Part shown: piece by piece, positions 61,167-64,000 of the stretch | How the letters are laid out: each line of letters opens with the position of its first letter | Numbering within the stretch: the stretch's first letter is position 1 | NCBI RefSeq assembly: GCF_036090055.1 | Contig: NZ_CP107970.1 | Span: 3,846,501 to 3,910,500, forward strand | From: Nocardioides sp. NBC_00368 | GTDB lineage: Bacteria > Actinomycetota > Actinomycetes > Propionibacteriales > Nocardioidaceae | DNA length: 64,000 nt | Direction: 5' to 3' | Notes under the pieces: model-generated | What the model saw: the letters and a program-made list of their open reading frames with translations, nothing else | Told to the model about the DNA's origin: nothing | Databases searched by the model: none | Translations under genes and position numbers: made by a program

Positions 61167-61559
61167 TGCTCTGCTCCCTTTCCCGAGGTGAGGTGTGGTT
61201 GCCGGACGCGTCCGGAAGTATTCGATTGTCCCGTCCGGCGCAGCCCCATGCGGCACCGGTGGGTGGAGGCGCCTCGCCCCTCCCGCGCGCTGACGCAAAC
61301 TCCCGGGCATCGGCATTTCTGGACAAACGCCACCGCCATGTGAGACGAGCGTAGTCGCCAGACCGCCTCAGCGCACCTCGTTCCACCTGACGACACGTCT
61401 TGTACCGCGCGCGTAGGGACCATCGGCCCACCCGGTTCATCCGGCGGTCATGCCACCCACCGGACCGTTGGGCGCGACACTGTCCCGCTCAGTGGTCTCC
61501 TTCGGCGAATTCTTGCGAGGGGAGGCTAACTTCGGGGAATCTATATCCCGGTGCATCCT

Positions 61560-61572
61560 CGCGAATTTCGCG
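61560..61572. promoter_or_regulatory. Palindrome CGCGAATTTCGCG
   Basis: Arms CGCGAA/TTCGCG with one central T, ~66 nt before the small membrane protein gene; shares TTCGCGAA-type half sites with 61586-61595, suggesting one DNA-binding protein recognises both (inference). Confidence 0.45.
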
Positions 61573-61585
61573 CGCTTGCGTCCGG

Positions 61586-61595
61586 ATTCGCGAAT
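61586..61595. promoter_or_regulatory. Palindrome ATTCGCGAAT
   Basis: Perfect 10-bp dyad, 14 bp after the preceding palindrome and 42 nt before ATG 61638. Candidate operator for divergent control. Confidence 0.45.
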
Positions 61596-61637
61596 TCACA
61601 TCACATTCAATCGGATTTCTCGGGAGGACGAGCTCAC

Positions 61638-61811
61638 ATGGACAAGAAGAAGATCTTCATCGTCATCGGCGTTCTGTTCGTCGGGTTCTGGCTGTTCACC
61701 GATCCGCAGGGACTGACCAGCACGATCTCGGCCATCGCAGGTGGCATCTGGGGCGTCACCACCGACGTCTTCGGCGGCGTGATCGGCACGATCGAGGGCT
61801 CCACCCGCTGA
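61638..61811 (+). CDS. 57-aa single-pass membrane protein
   Basis: Start ATG 61638 with GGGAGGA 9 nt upstream. MDKKKIFIVIGVLFVGFWLF is a basic N-terminus with one helix, then a Gly/Ile/Val-rich second half (STISAIAGGIWGVTTDVFGG) that may form a second amphipathic segment. Unrecognised family. Divergent from the T4SS-like operon and followed by a canonical terminator, so expression as an independent unit is likely. Confidence 0.75.
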   Translation: MDKKKIFIVIGVLFVGFWLFTDPQGLTSTISAIAGGIWGVTTDVFGGVIGTIEGSTR

Positions 61812-61827
61812 CCTCGGCCGCCACCTA

Positions 61828-61867
61828 CGCCGGCACACGGGTGCCGGCGCGATGGGCTCCTTTTTTC
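61828..61867 (+). terminator. Rho-independent terminator after the 57-aa gene
   Basis: Perfect 9-bp stem CGCCGGCAC/GTGCCGGCG (61828-61836, 61841-61849) with loop ACGG, followed 11 nt later by a run of T (61861-61866). Confidence 0.75.
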
Positions 61868-61972
61868 TCGCTGCCCGGTTTGGGGACCGAGCAGCACGGA
61901 TAACTGTTTGACGTCGGACGCAGCGATGACGAGACTGCGCTTGTCTCGATGTCAAGATAGTTCGGAGTCGAC

Positions 61973-63238
61973 GTGTCCCCTCACTTCATCCGGTTGAGGG
62001 ACAAGGTCCTCTCAGACGACCCGCTCATCCGGGCGATGTCGTACCAGTCGGTGCTGTCGGCCTTCGCCGAAGGCACCTTTCTCACCGGTTCGGCGGTCTT
62101 CTTCACCCAGATCGTCGGCCTCTCCGCCGCACAGGTCGGCCTCGGTCTCACGATCGCGGGCGTCGCAACCTTCTTGTTCGCCGTCCCCCTGGGCCGACTC
62201 GCGGATCGTCTCGGCACCCGGTTCAGCTGGATCGCCGGTGCCGTTCTCCAGGCGATCCTGTTCGGGGCCTGGGTGCTCGTCGGCAACTTCGCCGCGTACA
62301 TCGCCGTCGAGGTGCTCCTGGCACTCGCCTCCTCCTGGCAGAAGTCGGGCCGCGACGCCTATCGGATCTCGGTCTTCCCCGCGGCGACCCGGGTGCGCTC
62401 GTTCGCCTACATGCGCGCCGCTCGCAACGTCGGCTACACGCTCGGCGCCCTGGCCAGCGGCCTCGCCCTCGCCGCCGACTCCAACACCCTGATCAAGGCG
62501 GTCCCGCTGATGACCGCCGTGGTGCTGCTGGTCAACGCCTACTGGATCTCGCGCCTCCCCCGCCTCGCCACGGCTGCCTCGCCCGGCGACATGAAGAGGG
62601 ACGTACGCGACCGCCTCGGTGCCCTGCGCAACCGTGCCTTCCTCGCCACGACGTTCTTCGACGGCGTGCTCGGCACCCACCAGGTCCTGCTCAACGTCGT
62701 CATCCCGCTGTGGCTGGTGCAGGAGACCGACGCACCGCGGGTGCTGCTGGCCTGGCTGTTCGGTACCAACACCGTCATGGCCGTCGGGCTGCAGGTCATC
62801 GCCGCCCGTGGCGTGACCGACGTGGCGACATCGCTTCGCGCGCAGCGGCGGGGAGCGCTCTGCTTCCTGGCCTCCTGCGCCATCATCGCGGTCACCCACG
62901 ACACCGTCGGGCTTCTCACGATCGCGCTCGTCTGGCTCGGCCACGTCACCGTCACCGGCGCCGAGCTCTTCCAGTCGGCCGGCGAGTGGGGCCTGATCGC
63001 CGACCTCTCCGACCCCGAGCACCGCGGTGACTACCAGGGCGCGGCCCAGGTCGGCTACACCCTCGGCACCGTCTGGGCACCCGCGGCGTACACCTTCCTG
63101 GCGATGGAGCTCGGCCACCTCGGCTGGGCCGTCATCGCGGGCATCATCGTCATCGCCACGATCGGCGTCCACCCCTCCGCCCGCGCCGCCGAGCGCTATC
63201 TGGCGCGCCGGGCTCAGCCCGTCCCCGAGCCGGCGTAG
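61973..63238 (+). CDS. MFS transporter
   Basis: 421-aa major facilitator protein with 12 predicted helices; start GTG 61973 (VSPHFIRLRDKVLSD). VPLGRLADRLGTRFSW is the loop 2-3 signature-type motif (GxLADRxGxR). Other parts are ALASGLALAADSNTLIK and AQVGYTLGTVWAPAAYTFLA. Substrate cannot be assigned; an antibiotic or lipid-type exporter is possible. Monocistronic, followed by hairpin element copy B. Confidence 0.9.
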   Translation: MSPHFIRLRDKVLSDDPLIRAMSYQSVLSAFAEGTFLTGSAVFFTQIVGLSAAQVGLGLTIAGVATFLFAVPLGRLADRLGTRFSWIAGAVLQAILFGAWVLVGNFAAYIAVEVLLALASSWQKSGRDAYRISVFPAATRVRSFAYMRAARNVGYTLGALASGLALAADSNTLIKAVPLMTAVVLLVNAYWISRLPRLATAASPGDMKRDVRDRLGALRNRAFLATTFFDGVLGTHQVLLNVVIPLWLVQETDAPRVLLAWLFGTNTVMAVGLQVIAARGVTDVATSLRAQRRGALCFLASCAIIAVTHDTVGLLTIALVWLGHVTVTGAELFQSAGEWGLIADLSDPEHRGDYQGAAQVGYTLGTVWAPAAYTFLAMELGHLGWAVIAGIIVIATIGVHPSARAAERYLARRAQPVPEPA

Positions 63239-63277
63239 GAGGGTGCGGACAGTTGCTCGCGGGCAGGAGGGGTCCGC

Positions 63278-63347
63278 TGTAACACGTCGTTCGTAGGACT
63301 ACCCGCCCTTCAGAGCGACCGGAAAGTCCTACGAACAGCGTGTTACA
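63278..63347. repeat. Palindromic hairpin element, copy B
   Basis: Arms 63278-63300 and 63325-63347 pair at 21 of 23 positions, loop 24 nt. The arms match those of 52063-52133 but swapped, so the two copies are in opposite orientation. It lies 40 nt after the MFS stop and likely acts as a terminator. Confidence 0.8.
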
Positions 63348-63405
63348 CGTGTCCGAGCCCACCGCTCGGGCCAGCGACCATCCACAGGCGTACGTCGTGT
63401 CGGAG

Positions 63406-63414
63406 TTATCCACA
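63406..63414 (+). other. DnaA-box-like TTATCCACA
   Basis: Exact match to the DnaA box consensus, with a second near-match CATCCACAG at 63380. It stands 53 nt before the AbiEi-like gene. A single box does not make an origin; it may be chance or a promoter element. Confidence 0.35.
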
Positions 63415-63466
63415 GGGGGCCGCTGAACGCCGCTAGGAGTCGGCGCCTGGCAACAGGCTGAAGACC

Positions 63467-64000
63467 ATGAACCCACGCATCCAAGCGGTGATGGCTGCGC
63501 ACCATGGACTCATCACGCGCAGGCAGGCTCTCGCATCAGGCCTCGACCTCGACACGATCTACCGCTACGTCCGTAACGGAGAGTGGTCGGTCGTGCGCCG
63601 GGGCGTATACGCCGAACGTGCTCACATAGAGAGCATCAGACTGCCCACCGAGCGACAACGTCTCCTCGACCGAGCCGCGTGCGCGGCCATCACCGTCCCG
63701 TTCGTACGGAGCCATGACACCGCTGCGCTCGAGCTCGACATGGGCATCCTCCTCCCCCGGAAGTCTCAGACCCACGTCACTCGTCAACCGGTCGTCGGCA
63801 GCCACAACAAGTGGGGCGTGAAGCACCACCTCGCGCCTTATCTCGATGATCAGGTGGTCCGAGCGAACGGGTTCGAGGTCCTCGGCCTCGCGCGCACCGC
63901 GATCGACATCGCGCGCGAGCACGGCCGCCCGTACGGGGTCGTCGCCGTCGACTCTGCTCGAAGGATGGGGGTGTCCGTCGATGAACTCTGGGAGGTCCTC
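63467..64000 (+). CDS. AbiEi-type antitoxin-domain protein (3' end outside the window)
   Basis: 178 codons are visible from ATG 63467 (MNPRIQAVMAAHHGL) with no stop. The N-terminal ~55 residues (LITRRQALASGLDLDTIYRY, GEWSVVRRGVYAE) match the winged-helix domain of type IV AbiEi antitoxins. The part after residue ~85 (VRSHDTAALELDMGILLP, VHVTR-like THVTRQ, GFEVLGLARTAIDIAREHG) resembles chromosomal AbiEi/DUF559-type actinobacterial proteins that often stand without a toxin. Whether a toxin gene follows cannot be seen. Confidence 0.8.
   Translation, partial: MNPRIQAVMAAHHGLITRRQALASGLDLDTIYRYVRNGEWSVVRRGVYAERAHIESIRLPTERQRLLDRAACAAITVPFVRSHDTAALELDMGILLPRKSQTHVTRQPVVGSHNKWGVKHHLAPYLDDQVVRANGFEVLGLARTAIDIAREHGRPYGVVAVDSARRMGVSVDELWEVL

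Larger units (their letters stand above)
61167..61637. other. 471-nt divergent promoter region
   Basis: No convincing ORF is seen between the T4SS-like operon and the 57-aa protein gene. Near the right end it is AT-richer than the surroundings and holds the palindromes CGCGAATTTCGCG (61560-61572) and ATTCGCGAAT (61586-61595), plus a third GCGAATTC-containing stretch near 61505. CTATAT near 61541 could be part of a -10 element. Confidence 0.6.

Noticed and set aside
63380..63414. DnaA boxes as a replication origin
   Set aside because: Only one exact and one near-match box, with no dnaA, dnaN, parA or AT-rich unwinding region nearby.

Overview
The window is a 64-kb stretch of a high-GC actinobacterial chromosome. 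Several traits fit a Nocardioidaceae (Nocardioides-like) aerobe, which is an inference from gene content and not a species call: tightly overlapping high-GC operons, GTG starts, menaquinone synthesis, a complete 14-gene NDH-1 operon behind a Rex-type operator, and a 22-nt dispersed repeat near the ends of reading frames. No integrase, transposase, prophage or CRISPR array is visible.

Layout. 1-10.2 kb: purine and urate catabolism. It holds the end of a xanthine dehydrogenase gene, xdhC and guanine deaminase on the + strand. A leftward block then carries a nucleobase permease, urate oxidase, HIU hydrolase, OHCU decarboxylase, a thiamine-binding/HTH regulator, a citrate-lyase-like protein and malate synthase, with a divergent IclR regulator. 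Together they turn guanine, xanthine and urate towards allantoin and handle glyoxylate through malate; allantoinase and later ureide steps are not here. 10.3-17.9 kb: mixed housekeeping and regulation (alpha carbonic anhydrase, PPOX-fold protein, MazG-like protein, a frameshifted SDR and SnoaL-like protein divergent from a MerR regulator, tRNA-Tyr, YajQ, a carboxylate-amine ligase, a long hibernation factor, a broken SRPBCC gene, an Rrf2 regulator). 17.9-22.8 kb: a sulfate ABC transporter (sbp-cysT-cysW-cysA) and RarD.

22.8-38.7 kb: nuoABCDEFGHIJKLMN, almost every junction overlapping, with a polyprenyl diphosphate synthase coupled to nuoN. 38.9-52.0 kb: menaquinone genes (menG, menF, menD-menC-menE) interspersed with an HD phosphohydrolase, an ankyrin protein, an MBL hydrolase, a GH25 lysozyme and an ArsR/SRPBCC/DinB-like operon with twin operators. 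NDH-1, the prenyl-chain synthase and the men genes are parts of one respiratory pathway.

52.1-61.6 kb: the most unusual region, a leftward operon resembling the core of a Gram-positive type IV secretion machine. It has a small two-helix protein, a PrgI/VirB3-like protein with a long proline-rich tail, a VirB4-like ATPase, a VirB6/TrbL-like membrane protein, a VirB8/TcpC-like protein, and a secreted or anchored protein that fuses a lysozyme-like domain, an M23 peptidase domain and a DNase-I-like phosphodiesterase domain. No relaxase or coupling ATPase is in the window. A 57-aa membrane protein is transcribed divergently. The window ends with an MFS transporter and the start of an AbiEi-like antitoxin-domain gene. 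Long perfect or near-perfect hairpins mark many gene ends, and two of them (52.1 and 63.3 kb) are copies of one palindromic element in opposite orientations.
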